A DNA stretch of 8,028 bases from an uncultured Lachnospiraceae bacterium (GCA_902803355.1 CADCPP010000109.1:1-8028), one strand, 5' to 3'; counted from the first letter of the stretch, positions 1 through 5,810 are shown. Numbers and translations: made by a program. The notes: generated by a model not told the origin, from the sequence alone.

Positions 1-359
1 ATCAGCAGGATGAGGCGAAGCGCCATCCGGGCAGCCTGCAGCAGGCCTTCCTTCGTGACCGCTATGGGGCCGAGGGCAAAGAGGATCTCGCCCTTTGTCC
101 AGAAAATATTGAAAAATACACTGATAAACAGCAGAAACAGGATGGGCTTGAGGCCGCGGAACATGTATCCCACGGGGACCTTCGAGAGAGCGACCCAGAT
201 CACCAGAACAGCCGCCGCGAGCGCGTACGCCAAAAAATCCCGCGCCGTAAAGAGCGCGATGATATGGATCAGCGTCATCAGCAGTTTGGTGCGGGCATCC
301 AGGCGGTGGATCAGCGAATCCACCGGATAGTACTGCCCAAGGGTCAGGTCTCTGAACAT
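1..359 (-). CDS. ecfT: EcfT, energy-coupling factor transporter transmembrane subunit (3' end outside window)
   Basis: EcfT is the membrane scaffold of ECF-type vitamin/metal importers. It joins the two EcfA ATPases to an exchangeable substrate-binding S protein. The 119 codons in the window start MFRDLTLGQY and contain the typical N-terminal stretch DSLIHRLDARTK, followed by hydrophobic membrane segments (around LLMTLIHIIALF, AYALAAAVLVIWVAL and PILFLLFISVFFNIF). This matches the EcfT N-terminal half. The C-terminal half, with the coupling helices that contact EcfA, lies beyond the left edge. The ATG at 359 is well supported because an in-frame TAA lies six codons upstream; only a weak purine-rich AGAGAGAG site precedes it. 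It follows ecfA by 47 bp on the same strand, in the usual A1-A2-T order, so the genes are probably co-transcribed. Motifs and context agree, so the family call is firm. Confidence 0.93.
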   Translation of the reverse strand, partial: MFRDLTLGQYYPVDSLIHRLDARTKLLMTLIHIIALFTARDFLAYALAAAVLVIWVALSKVPVGYMFRGLKPILFLLFISVFFNIFWTKGEILFALGPIAVTKEGLLQAARMALRLILL

Positions 360-406
360 GATTCTCTCTCTGTCTTACTCGGCTTTGCGGGCACGGATCT
401 TCGGCT

Positions 407-2242
407 TCAGGCGTTTGCAGGCAAGGTCTCCGGGAAGATCTCCCTGATCGACTCTGCCGCTTCATCCATGGAAATAACGTCGGTACGGACCGGAAGGCCC
501 TTCTTTGCCAGCATCCCGCAGATATGCGTCACGGCCGGCACGGCCAGTCCGATCTGTTCCAGTTCCTCTTCCCGGCGGAAGATCTCCCGCGGCGCGGCGT
601 CCATGACCGGCCTTCCGCCGTGCATCACAACGATGCGGTCTGCGGCAGCAGCCACATCATCCATGCTGTGGGAGACCAGAACGATGCCGCTGCCTTCTTC
701 TTTAAGTTTCCGTAACATTTCCAGCAGCGCGTCTCTTCCCGCGGGATCAAGCCCCGCCGTCGGTTCATCCAGGACCAGGATCTCCGGCTGCATGGCCACG
801 ACGCCGGCCAGCGCCGCTCTTCTCTTCTCGCCTCCGGAAAGATCGAACGGAGAGCGGTCACTGTATTCTTCCGGCAGCCCGACGAGCGCCATTGCCCGCT
901 TTGCACGGGCAAGGATCTCCTCTTCCGCAAGGCCCTGATTTCTCGGACCGAAGCAGACATCCTTCAGCACCGTCTCTTCAAAGAGCTGATGCTCCGGATA
1001 CTGGAAGACCAGTCCCACCTTTCCCCGCAGAGCGCGGAGGTTAAATTTCTCATCGTAGATATTCTCGCCGTTCCAGAGAATTTCACCGGAAGTAGGCTTA
1101 ATCAGTCCGTTTAAGTGTTGTATTAGAGTGGATTTTCCCGATCCGGTCTGTCCTATGATGCCTAAAAACTCGCCCTGGCGGATGCTCAGGCAGACATCAT
1201 CAAGTCCCACCGATTCCATGACGGTGCCGGCTTCATAGGTATAGGTCACATGGGAAAGCGTAAGTACGGAGCCCTGCGGCGTACCGGTCTTTACAAACGT
1301 GCCGGGAGCCTCCGCTGCCTGAACGCCGTCTGTCTCTTTCCGGCTTCTTCCGGCTTCCGCAGCCGGAGCCTCCGGCTTTCCTCCTGCCGGATACAACCTC
1401 GCCAGCTCTTCCGTCAGTTCTTCCGCCGTCAGGATCCCGTCCGGAAGCGGAATGCCCGCCTCCTTCAGGTGGCCGGCAAGCTGCGCGGCCTGCGGCAGCG
1501 TCAGTCCCGCGTCCCGTACCTCCTCCGTCCGGGAGAAGATCTCGCGCGGCGTGCCGTCTATGGTGACTTTTCCCTTCTGCATCACGATCACGCGGTCCGC
1601 ATCCACGGTCTCTTCCATGTAGTGCGTGATCAGTAGAACCGTGATCCCGGCAGCCTTGTTCAGCTCCCTTACCGCCTTTAAGACCTCACGGCGTCCCTCC
1701 GGGTCCAGCATGGCTGTGGGCTCATCCAGGATCAGGCATTTGGGCTGCATGGCCAGGATCCCGGCGATCGCGACTCGCTGCTTCTGTCCGCCCGAAAGAC
1801 GGAGCGGGCTTTTTTCCGCGTACGCCTGCATCCCTACGGCCGCGAGTGCTGCCTCCACCCGTCTCCAGATCTCTTCCGTGGGCACGCCCAGATTTTCCGG
1901 GCCGAAGCCCACGTCATCTTCCACCTGGGAAGCAATGATCTGATTATCCGGGTTTTGAAAGACCATTCCCGCCGAGCTCCGGATATCCCAGAGACTGTCC
2001 TCATCAGCGGTGTTTTTCCCGCAGAGCCAGACCGTGCCGCCCGTCGGATACAGGAGGGCGTTCAGCTGTTTGGCAAAGGTGGATTTTCCGGAGCCGTTCC
2101 GTCCGAGGATGGCCACAAAATCGCCTTCGCGGATCGACAGAGACACGTCATCCACGGCGCGGTTTACGCTTTCAGGCTCGCCTTCATCGCCAAGCACGGC
2201 ATATTCATAGATCAGATGCTCGGTGCGGATGATCTCTTCCAT
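407..2242 (-). CDS. ecfA: Fused EcfA1-EcfA2, energy-coupling factor transporter ATPase with two ABC domains
   Basis: This is the ATP-hydrolysing part of an ECF importer on the cytoplasmic face. The two ATPases are normally separate proteins of about 280 aa; here both lie in one 611-aa chain. Domain 1 has Walker A GRNGSGKST (47-55), Q-loop FQNPDNQ (95-101), signature LSGGQKQR (149-156), Walker B LILDEP (170-175) and switch His207; FQNPDNQ is EcfA1-like. Domain 2 has Walker A GQTGSGKST (364-372), Q-loop FQYPEHQLFEETV (413-425), signature LSGGEKRR (468-475), Walker B LVLDEP (489-494) and His525; FPEHQLFEETV-type sequence is typical of EcfA2. An Ala/Glu/Gly/Pro-rich linker of about 40 residues (285-325) joins them. 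Both sites look catalytically complete. The start at 2242 is supported by AAAGGAG (2248-2254) five bases upstream. There is no stop or frame change in the linker, so the fusion is real in this read. Confidence 0.96.
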   Translation of the reverse strand: MEEIIRTEHLIYEYAVLGDEGEPESVNRAVDDVSLSIREGDFVAILGRNGSGKSTFAKQLNALLYPTGGTVWLCGKNTADEDSLWDIRSSAGMVFQNPDNQIIASQVEDDVGFGPENLGVPTEEIWRRVEAALAAVGMQAYAEKSPLRLSGGQKQRVAIAGILAMQPKCLILDEPTAMLDPEGRREVLKAVRELNKAAGITVLLITHYMEETVDADRVIVMQKGKVTIDGTPREIFSRTEEVRDAGLTLPQAAQLAGHLKEAGIPLPDGILTAEELTEELARLYPAGGKPEAPAAEAGRSRKETDGVQAAEAPGTFVKTGTPQGSVLTLSHVTYTYEAGTVMESVGLDDVCLSIRQGEFLGIIGQTGSGKSTLIQHLNGLIKPTSGEILWNGENIYDEKFNLRALRGKVGLVFQYPEHQLFEETVLKDVCFGPRNQGLAEEEILARAKRAMALVGLPEEYSDRSPFDLSGGEKRRAALAGVVAMQPEILVLDEPTAGLDPAGRDALLEMLRKLKEEGSGIVLVSHSMDDVAAAADRIVVMHGGRPVMDAAPREIFRREEELEQIGLAVPAVTHICGMLAKKGLPVRTDVISMDEAAESIREIFPETLPANA

Positions 2243-2289
2243 AGCGGCTCCTTTCCCGGCCAGCGCTTAACGCAAGGCGGCACTTAATA

Positions 2290-2322
2290 CACAGCCCGCC
2301 GCAGAAAAACAGGCGGTCTGTG
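2290..2322. other. GC-rich imperfect hairpin in the leader of the ecf operon
   Basis: CACAGCCCGCC (2290-2300) and GGCGGTCTGTG (2312-2322) pair over 11 positions with one mismatch, enclosing an 11-nt A-rich loop on the plus strand. Neither strand has a T tract after it, so it is not a convincing intrinsic terminator. It lies about 47 bp upstream of the ecfA start and would form in a minus-strand leader transcript. It could be an mRNA leader structure or a decayed terminator. No known riboswitch is recognised, and no good promoter for the ecf genes is seen between here and 2242. Confidence 0.4.
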
Positions 2323-2360
2323 CACCGGCAATCATCATACCGCCCGCAGCGCTTTCTGTC

Positions 2361-2397
2361 AAATAAAAAAGGCCCTTCCCGCAGTGAGAAAAGCCTT
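2361..2397 (-). terminator. Intrinsic terminator ending the PadR/secreted-protein operon
   Basis: Read on the minus strand, AAGGCTTTTCTC and GCGGGAAGGGCCTT form a stem of about 12 bp (2369-2397, three G-U pairs, 5-nt loop), followed directly by TTTTTTATTTG. This is a classic rho-independent terminator. It lies 37 bp beyond the stop codon of the small secreted protein gene and upstream of the ecf genes. It should end the accessory operon and insulate the ecf operon from it. Confidence 0.85.
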
Positions 2398-2410
2398 AAG
2401 GCATGGGACC

Positions 2411-2437
2411 AAGACAGAGGACGGTTCTCTGTCTTAC
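2411..2437. repeat. Stem-loop repeat, copy 1 (left end of island)
   Basis: AAGACAGAG (2411-2419) and CTCTGTCTT (2427-2435) form a perfect 9-bp inverted repeat around GACGGTT. The same pattern, AGACAG..GACGGTTCT..CTGTC..TAC, recurs in the same orientation at 5811-5840. The repeat overlaps the end of the small secreted protein gene and supplies its TAA stop (2434-2436). GGGACC (2405-2410) and GGTTCCC (2442-2448) can extend the stem imperfectly. The form resembles the short REP-like palindromes scattered between genes in many Clostridia, which in several lineages are mobilised by IS200-like RAYT transposases. No transposase gene is in this window. Confidence 0.7.
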
Positions 2438-2913
2438 GACAGGTTCCCGTTTGCGTCGCAGGTCAGGGTCAGATGGGCGGTTTCCGTCTGTACCGTAATG
2501 AACAGCACTTTTCGGACCATAGTAATATCTGCCTGCGCCGTGTTTCCGGAAGTGTATGCGTGATTGTACGTCTCGCTCCAGTTGCCGCTCTGTACCGAAG
2601 TTACACAGCTGGACGCGGTGCAGGTGGCACTACTGCCATTGTACGTGAAGCTCCCGGTGAGAGTAGCAGTCCATTGGATGACGCCATTGGAACTTCTATA
2701 AATATAATCAATATGCCCTGTAACATATCCTCTCTGCACTGAAGTCACCGCAGGCACCGATTCAATTAAGTAGTCGCCATTATCAAAATATGTAATACTG
2801 CGAATAGAAGCTATATTCGGAACGTTTTCTGTGTGACTATAAGACGCAGCGTGAGCTGATGATGAAAACAACAGACAAATCAGGCATAGCGCCATAAAAA
2901 TCTTCTTAACCAT
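2434..2913 (-). CDS. Small secreted protein, function unknown
   Basis: This 159-aa protein has a clear Sec signal peptide: MVKK, a hydrophobic core (residues 5-19) and an AHA cleavage motif at 20-22. The predicted mature part is about 137 residues, rich in Ser, Thr, Tyr and Asn, with alternating hydrophobic positions that suggest a beta-rich fold. It has three cysteines (98, 103, 152); the close pair sits in ATCTASSC and could form a disulfide. It ends HLTLTCDANGNLS. No enzyme motif is seen and no family can be named with confidence. It is the last gene of the PadR operon, 17 bp after the HAAS-like gene, with AAGGA as a ribosome binding site. The stop codon lies inside a stem-loop repeat, so the natural C-terminus may have been changed when the repeat arrived. 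Base composition is uneven: 24 G+C in 60 near the 5' end (2821-2880), 35 in 60 mid-gene (2581-2640). Confidence 0.8.
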   Translation of the reverse strand: MVKKIFMALCLICLLFSSSAHAASYSHTENVPNIASIRSITYFDNGDYLIESVPAVTSVQRGYVTGHIDYIYRSSNGVIQWTATLTGSFTYNGSSATCTASSCVTSVQSGNWSETYNHAYTSGNTAQADITMVRKVLFITVQTETAHLTLTCDANGNLS

Positions 2914-2930
2914 TTATATATTCCTTAATA

Positions 2931-3317
2931 TCATTTTAAGTTGTTATCAGATTGATAATCAATAATTATCTCTTCTCTTTCCAGGTTCCCTCTGGCTACA
3001 TTTCTTGCATCAATATATTCCGCTACGACTATCCCTGTAAACAGAATAATAATTACAGCGGCAACCGCGACAATTATCTTTTTAACCCAGTTTTGCAGGC
3101 GGACCTTTTCGGCGATCTCCGCGGCAGGCATCGCCTCGATCTGCTCGGCAGCAAGCGATTCCGGCGTGCCCAGACGGTCAACGATCTCTGCGTAGCTTAA
3201 TTCGGAGAGATTGCCGTCAACACTGTTTTGGATCTGTTCCGTGATCCAGGCAGTCTGCCTACGCGAGCCCGGAAGACATTGCCGGGCTCTTCGGATATAT
3301 TTCGCAGCATCATTCAT
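2931..3317 (-). CDS. HAAS-like single-pass membrane protein paired with PadR
   Basis: This 128-aa protein has an N-terminal helical domain (1-70, with LPGSRRQ and the segment AEIVDRLGTPESLAAEQIEAM), one transmembrane helix (about 79-99), and a short polar tail (about 100-128). The N-terminal pattern, including RLGTPESLA, resembles HAAS-type domains (DUF1700/DUF6120-like), which are commonly encoded right after PadR regulators and are thought to sense membrane or envelope state. The family match is by eye and moderately sure. Its ATG lies inside the padR reading frame (8-bp overlap, ATGAATGA), with AGGAGG nine bases upstream, so translation is probably coupled. By topology the positive N-terminal domain is likely cytoplasmic and the tail outside. 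It probably modulates the regulator or the secreted protein encoded after it, but its exact role is unknown. Confidence 0.75.
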   Translation of the reverse strand: MNDAAKYIRRARQCLPGSRRQTAWITEQIQNSVDGNLSELSYAEIVDRLGTPESLAAEQIEAMPAAEIAEKVRLQNWVKKIIVAVAAVIIILFTGIVVAEYIDARNVARGNLEREEIIIDYQSDNNLK

Positions 3318-3660
3318 GATTGTCTCCCTCCTGATTCAGAATATTTTGAATTCCTGCAGTCAAGGAATCATACTGCTCTTTGAGAACACTTAAATAATCT
3401 CTTCCTTTGTCTTCAAGCCGATAGAAGTAGCGCCGCATTCGCACGCCTGATTTCACTTCATATGAGGTGATATATTCTTCTTCCAGCAGTTTGTACAGTA
3501 CTGGATAAAGAGAGCCTTCTTTTGTCAAAAACTTCCCTTCGCTTTGTCTTGCGATTTCCTGCACAAGCTGATACCCATACATATCCTGCTGTGAAAGCAG
3601 GGATAAGATGATCAGCGGCAGAAAGCCTCTCTTAACATTGATTGGTTCAAAGTCAGCCAT
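3310..3660 (-). CDS. PadR-family transcriptional regulator
   Basis: This 116-aa winged-helix DNA-binding protein of the short PadR class (one DNA-binding domain and a short C-terminal dimerisation helix) is probably a cytoplasmic repressor. Family marks are ILSLLSQQDMYGYQLVQEI (18-36), KEGSLYPVLYKLLEEEYI (47-64; the recognition helix and the start of the wing), and RRYFYRLEDKGRDYL (76-90; wing and following helix). Length and motif order fit the family. The start at 3660 is preceded by AGGTG at a spacing of 5-6 nt. It is the first gene of a minus-strand operon with the HAAS-like and secreted-protein genes. Short PadR proteins usually repress their own operon, and the divergent promoter region at 3696-3792 is the natural target. 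The ligand is unknown. Confidence 0.93.
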   Translation of the reverse strand: MADFEPINVKRGFLPLIILSLLSQQDMYGYQLVQEIARQSEGKFLTKEGSLYPVLYKLLEEEYITSYEVKSGVRMRRYFYRLEDKGRDYLSVLKEQYDSLTAGIQNILNQEGDNHE

Positions 3661-3732
3661 ACGACACCTGACACTTTCAAAAAAAACTCTCTAGTTTGAT
3701 ATAATATATCATAAAACAAAGAAAATACAATA

Positions 3733-3760
3733 CTTATATTACATAAATAATTGTTGACAA
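3733..3760 (-). promoter_or_regulatory. Candidate sigma-A promoter for the padR operon
   Basis: Read on the minus strand, TTGTCA (3760-3755) is followed after 16 nt by TATAAG (3738-3733); each box is one base from consensus. Transcription would start near 3726, giving a 5' leader of about 65 nt. A second candidate, TTGTAT (3730-3725), 16 nt, TATATT (3708-3703), lies closer to padR and overlaps the palindrome GATATAATATATC. The sequence alone cannot decide between them. The first overlaps the plus-strand -35 box, so use of one promoter may exclude the other. Confidence 0.5.
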
Positions 3761-3782
3761 ACTTACTTCAATATGATATATT
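3754..3782 (+). promoter_or_regulatory. Near-consensus sigma-A promoter for the peptidase operon
   Basis: TTGACA (3754-3759) is a perfect -35 box. It is followed by a 17-nt spacer and TATATT (3777-3782), one base from TATAAT. Transcription would start near 3789, about 278 nt before the peptidase ATG, through the gene remnant. The palindrome TTCGATTCGAA (3782-3792) lies on the last base of the -10 box and the expected start site, where a repressor would block initiation. A promoter this strong usually needs a repressor, and PadR from the facing gene is the obvious candidate. Confidence 0.7.
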
Positions 3783-3965
3783 TCGATTCGAAGATTAGTG
3801 GAGCAATAAGAAGGATAGACATCTGGTCCGGAACCGGCACATCGCAGCTCATCCTGGATAAAACTCACAGCGGCTGCGTTTCCGGCTGGACCTATACACT
3901 AAAAATCAACGGGGACGATCGGAGGCGTGGCATCCACAGAACTTGTCGTATCAGCCACCTGCTGA
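3773..3965 (+). pseudogene. Remnant of a small protein gene, 5'-truncated and frameshifted
   Basis: From about 3793 the frame reads KISGAIRRIDIWSGTGTSQ and continues to GWTYTLKIN at 3908-3910. Removing one G from the GGGG run at 3911-3914 continues as GTIGGVASTELVVSATC and a TGA stop at 3963-3965. The joined product is a coherent Gly/Ser/Thr-rich, beta-like segment, whereas the unshifted frame turns into Arg-rich sequence (GDDRRRGIHRTCR). That is the usual sign of a coding remnant with a 1-base insertion. No signal peptide or N-terminal part is found upstream, where an in-frame TGA (3755-3757) and promoter boxes lie; the ATG at 3773 overlaps the -10 region and would not be transcribed from that promoter. 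It may once have been a small secreted protein like its neighbour, but no clear identity between the two is seen. Confidence 0.45.
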
Positions 3966-4066
3966 CGCGGCCATGCAGAAAGAAGGTGATACCGATGGGC
4001 TGATTAATTATGCGATAGGTCCTGAATCAATCATTCTACAAATATAAAAAGGAGAATCGATATATA

Positions 4067-5326
4067 ATGAATAAAACTATAAGACATAAGTCTATTTCCG
4101 TTTTAATGATTCTATCTGTTACGATAGCTACTCTGTTGGTGTTTTGTTGCAATCCGATTTCAGCACACGCACAAGACATAGATATACAGCTGACGGAACA
4201 AGATTTTTGCATTGATCAACCTACAGCCATAGAAATTGCAAAATTGTTTCTTCAGGATATGATTAACTCGAAAGAAACCAACTGGACCCCAGAAACTAAC
4301 ATCTTATCAACTGTCACCTTATATTCATCTACTAATTCTGAGGAAAGTTCGGCATATGGTGTTCAACTAACAAAAGGGTATATTGTTGTTTCTGCTTATT
4401 TAGATGTACCAAACCTGATATTGGAATGGTCTGATTCTGCATCACCATTATATGAGATGTTTGATGACAAAGAACAAAAAAGAATCATTTATTCCGGTCC
4501 GCTCTGTTATTATGCGGATTGCAAAAATGGAAACGTAAGAACGCTTGATGGAGCAATCATACCTGCAGAGAAGATTTCGAATCGTATCCATGAATTGCGA
4601 AACATATCTAATGTTTCTAAAGAAATAATTGATTTGATTCTATCCGAAAAAAAGCAGATGGCCTTAGGAGGCTCAACTCCCGGATCTGACAGTGTGATTA
4701 CAAATATGTATTCGCATGCCTCGACGTGGTATGGCGGGACATATTCAATCTATGATTATCAGAACAAGTGGGAAAACTATATTTCTCTTCATTCCACATC
4801 AGAATTCAGTAATCTAGGGACAGGATACGTTAATCACTGCGGTCCAACAGCCATAACCAATATGCTTATAATGTATGGAAACAGATTTAATGTTAATAGC
4901 ATTAAAAATGCAGGCGGCGCTAATAACATCTTTTTAAATGTGGCATCTATTGGAACTGCTAATTTGTACTACGTCAATACCAATATTTTAGGCATGGGCG
5001 GAACCTATGATACACTCGCTAACAACTATATTAAGGCATGCTTTAACAGTTATGGTGAAACTGTAACATGTACAACCAGGTTCTGGCTTACCTATACAAC
5101 AGTCGAGGCCTCTTTAAGAACAGATCACTTAATGTATTTAACACTGAATGGGCATGATTGCTATGGGAATCATCATTTGGTGGGGTATGCATATTACAGA
5201 TTGTTCAATAGCACATATACACAATCTGCAATATATGTAAAAGTTGCTGATGGTTGGTCAAGCAGTCCACGATATTTAGATATGCAGTCATTGAGTACTG
5301 ATCGTTTCTGGGAAGTTGGTTATTAA
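4067..5326 (+). CDS. Secreted cysteine-peptidase-like proenzyme (C39-like/C10-like)
   Basis: This 419-aa protein has a Sec signal peptide: MNKTIRHK, hydrophobic residues 9-29 and an AHA cleavage motif at 33-35. A region of about 160 residues follows that resembles the propeptide of streptopain-type (C10) enzymes, with AIEIAKLFLQDM (54-65), YGVQLTKGYIVVSA (97-110) and PNLILEWSDSASPLYE (115-130). The C-terminal half is papain-like: NHCGPTAITNML (256-267) gives catalytic Cys258, GNHHLVGYAYY (367-377) gives His369 or 370, and KVADGW (392-397) gives Asp395 as the third residue. Motif order and spacing fit C39_2/C10-like peptidases; which clan member it is remains open. It is probably exported as an inactive precursor. 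AAAAAGGAG lies 12 bp upstream. Codons are AT-rich (20 G+C in 60 at 4081-4140), unlike the flanking operons. The substrate is unknown; bacteriocin-leader cleavage is unlikely, because no ABC domain is attached and the protein is exported. Confidence 0.82.
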   Translation: MNKTIRHKSISVLMILSVTIATLLVFCCNPISAHAQDIDIQLTEQDFCIDQPTAIEIAKLFLQDMINSKETNWTPETNILSTVTLYSSTNSEESSAYGVQLTKGYIVVSAYLDVPNLILEWSDSASPLYEMFDDKEQKRIIYSGPLCYYADCKNGNVRTLDGAIIPAEKISNRIHELRNISNVSKEIIDLILSEKKQMALGGSTPGSDSVITNMYSHASTWYGGTYSIYDYQNKWENYISLHSTSEFSNLGTGYVNHCGPTAITNMLIMYGNRFNVNSIKNAGGANNIFLNVASIGTANLYYVNTNILGMGGTYDTLANNYIKACFNSYGETVTCTTRFWLTYTTVEASLRTDHLMYLTLNGHDCYGNHHLVGYAYYRLFNSTYTQSAIYVKVADGWSSSPRYLDMQSLSTDRFWEVGY

Positions 5327-5328
5327 TA

Positions 5329-5763
5329 ATGAGTAAAAGGGTTAAACTGCCTAAATTCCTAAAAGCAATAATCGTCGTGATTCTGGTGTTGTACAGCTTG
5401 TTTGTCATAACACGATTAACGGGACGCTTCCTTGTTTATGTTCCGTTTAGCGGCAGAATCTTCAATATTCAGGAAAATGACCTGGAATCCCTTGTCATCA
5501 GACATTACGGCGAGGAAGTTGTATATTCTGACCCGGCAGAAAAACAACCGGTCATCGATCAGTTAAATACTCTTCGTTATTCAGTCTGGCTTCCTGATCC
5601 GAAACTGTTATTATCATCGGGTGGATGGGAATACATGTTTCGTCTTTATCAAGGAAAATCGTTTGTTGATTACGAGTTTGGTGAAAACTTTATCCGCGCA
5701 AATGGCTTTATTTATCTTTTGAAAAAGGGGCAGACTGAGCAATTCATTCAAGAATTTCACTAG
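5329..5763 (+). CDS. Membrane-anchored extracytoplasmic protein, function unknown
   Basis: This 144-aa protein has a basic N-terminus (MSKRVKLPKFLK), one transmembrane helix at about 12-30, and an extracytoplasmic domain of about 110 residues, so N-in/C-out topology is expected. The domain reads as a small alpha/beta module: NDLESLVIRHYGEEVVY, a helix around EKQPVIDQLNTL, then strands through GGWEYMFRLYQGKSFVDYEF and NGFIYLL. The pattern recalls small Firmicute domains of the DUF5301 kind, but this is only a resemblance. There are no cysteines and no catalytic motif. It starts 2 bp after the peptidase stop, so the two are very likely co-transcribed and co-translated; the ribosome binding site is weak. 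By analogy with C10 peptidases, often encoded beside a propeptide-like inhibitor, it could restrain or anchor the peptidase. That is inference only. Confidence 0.75.
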   Translation: MSKRVKLPKFLKAIIVVILVLYSLFVITRLTGRFLVYVPFSGRIFNIQENDLESLVIRHYGEEVVYSDPAEKQPVIDQLNTLRYSVWLPDPKLLLSSGGWEYMFRLYQGKSFVDYEFGENFIRANGFIYLLKKGQTEQFIQEFH

Positions 5764-5785
5764 GCAGACGGGGGACCGGGTCCCG
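5764..5785. repeat. Degenerate stem-loop repeat, copy 2
   Basis: GCAGACGGGGGACCGGGTCCCG begins one base after the membrane-protein stop codon. It contains the palindrome GGGACCGGGTCCC (5772-5784) and starts like copy 3 (GCAGACAGGGGGGACGG). It is probably a diverged or shortened relative of the stem-loops at 2411 and 5811. It could also act as a weak 3'-end hairpin for the peptidase operon, but no T tract follows. Confidence 0.45.
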
Positions 5786-5810
5786 AGTAAAAAAACGACG
5801 TTTTGACTTG

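Larger units (their letters stand above)
3661..4066. other. Divergent intergenic region of the accessory island
   Basis: The stretch between padR and the peptidase gene has no intact gene. Its left third (3661-3792) is very AT-rich and holds candidate promoters in both directions and two small palindromes: GATATAATATATC at 3698-3710 and TTCGATTCGAA at 3782-3792. Both lie at or beside predicted -10 boxes and are possible operators. The middle (3773-3965) holds a degraded protein-coding remnant. The right end carries AAAAAGGAG (4046-4054), 12 bp before the peptidase ATG, a slightly long spacing. No tRNA, known riboswitch or terminator is seen. Confidence 0.6.

Noticed and set aside
264..938. 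Plus-strand open frame of 224 codons
   Set aside because: It is antisense to the fused EcfA gene and ecfT, is rich in Ser/Arg/Ala, and has no family motif.
2270..2340. Short minus-strand peptide frame (MMIAGAQTACFSAAG...) upstream of ecfA
   Set aside because: It has about 20 codons and no clear ribosome binding site, and it overlaps the hairpin. There is nothing to support translation.
2320..2742. Plus-strand open frame of 140 codons opposite the secreted-protein gene
   Set aside because: It runs through the terminator and repeat on the opposite strand, with no ribosome binding site and no motif. The minus-strand gene has a signal peptide and operon context.
3773..4003. 76-aa plus-strand open frame as an intact gene
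   Set aside because: Its ATG lies on the -10 region of the best promoter, it has no ribosome binding site, and the second half reads as frameshifted sequence. It is called a remnant instead.
4067..5326. Peptidase as the leader-cleaving protease of a bacteriocin exporter
   Set aside because: Such C39 domains are cytoplasmic and fused to ABC transporters. This one has its own signal peptide and propeptide, and no exporter or double-glycine leader peptide is encoded nearby.
5792..5804. Palindrome AAAACGACGTTTT
   Set aside because: Short and AT-rich with a one-base centre. It is expected by chance and has no link to a promoter.
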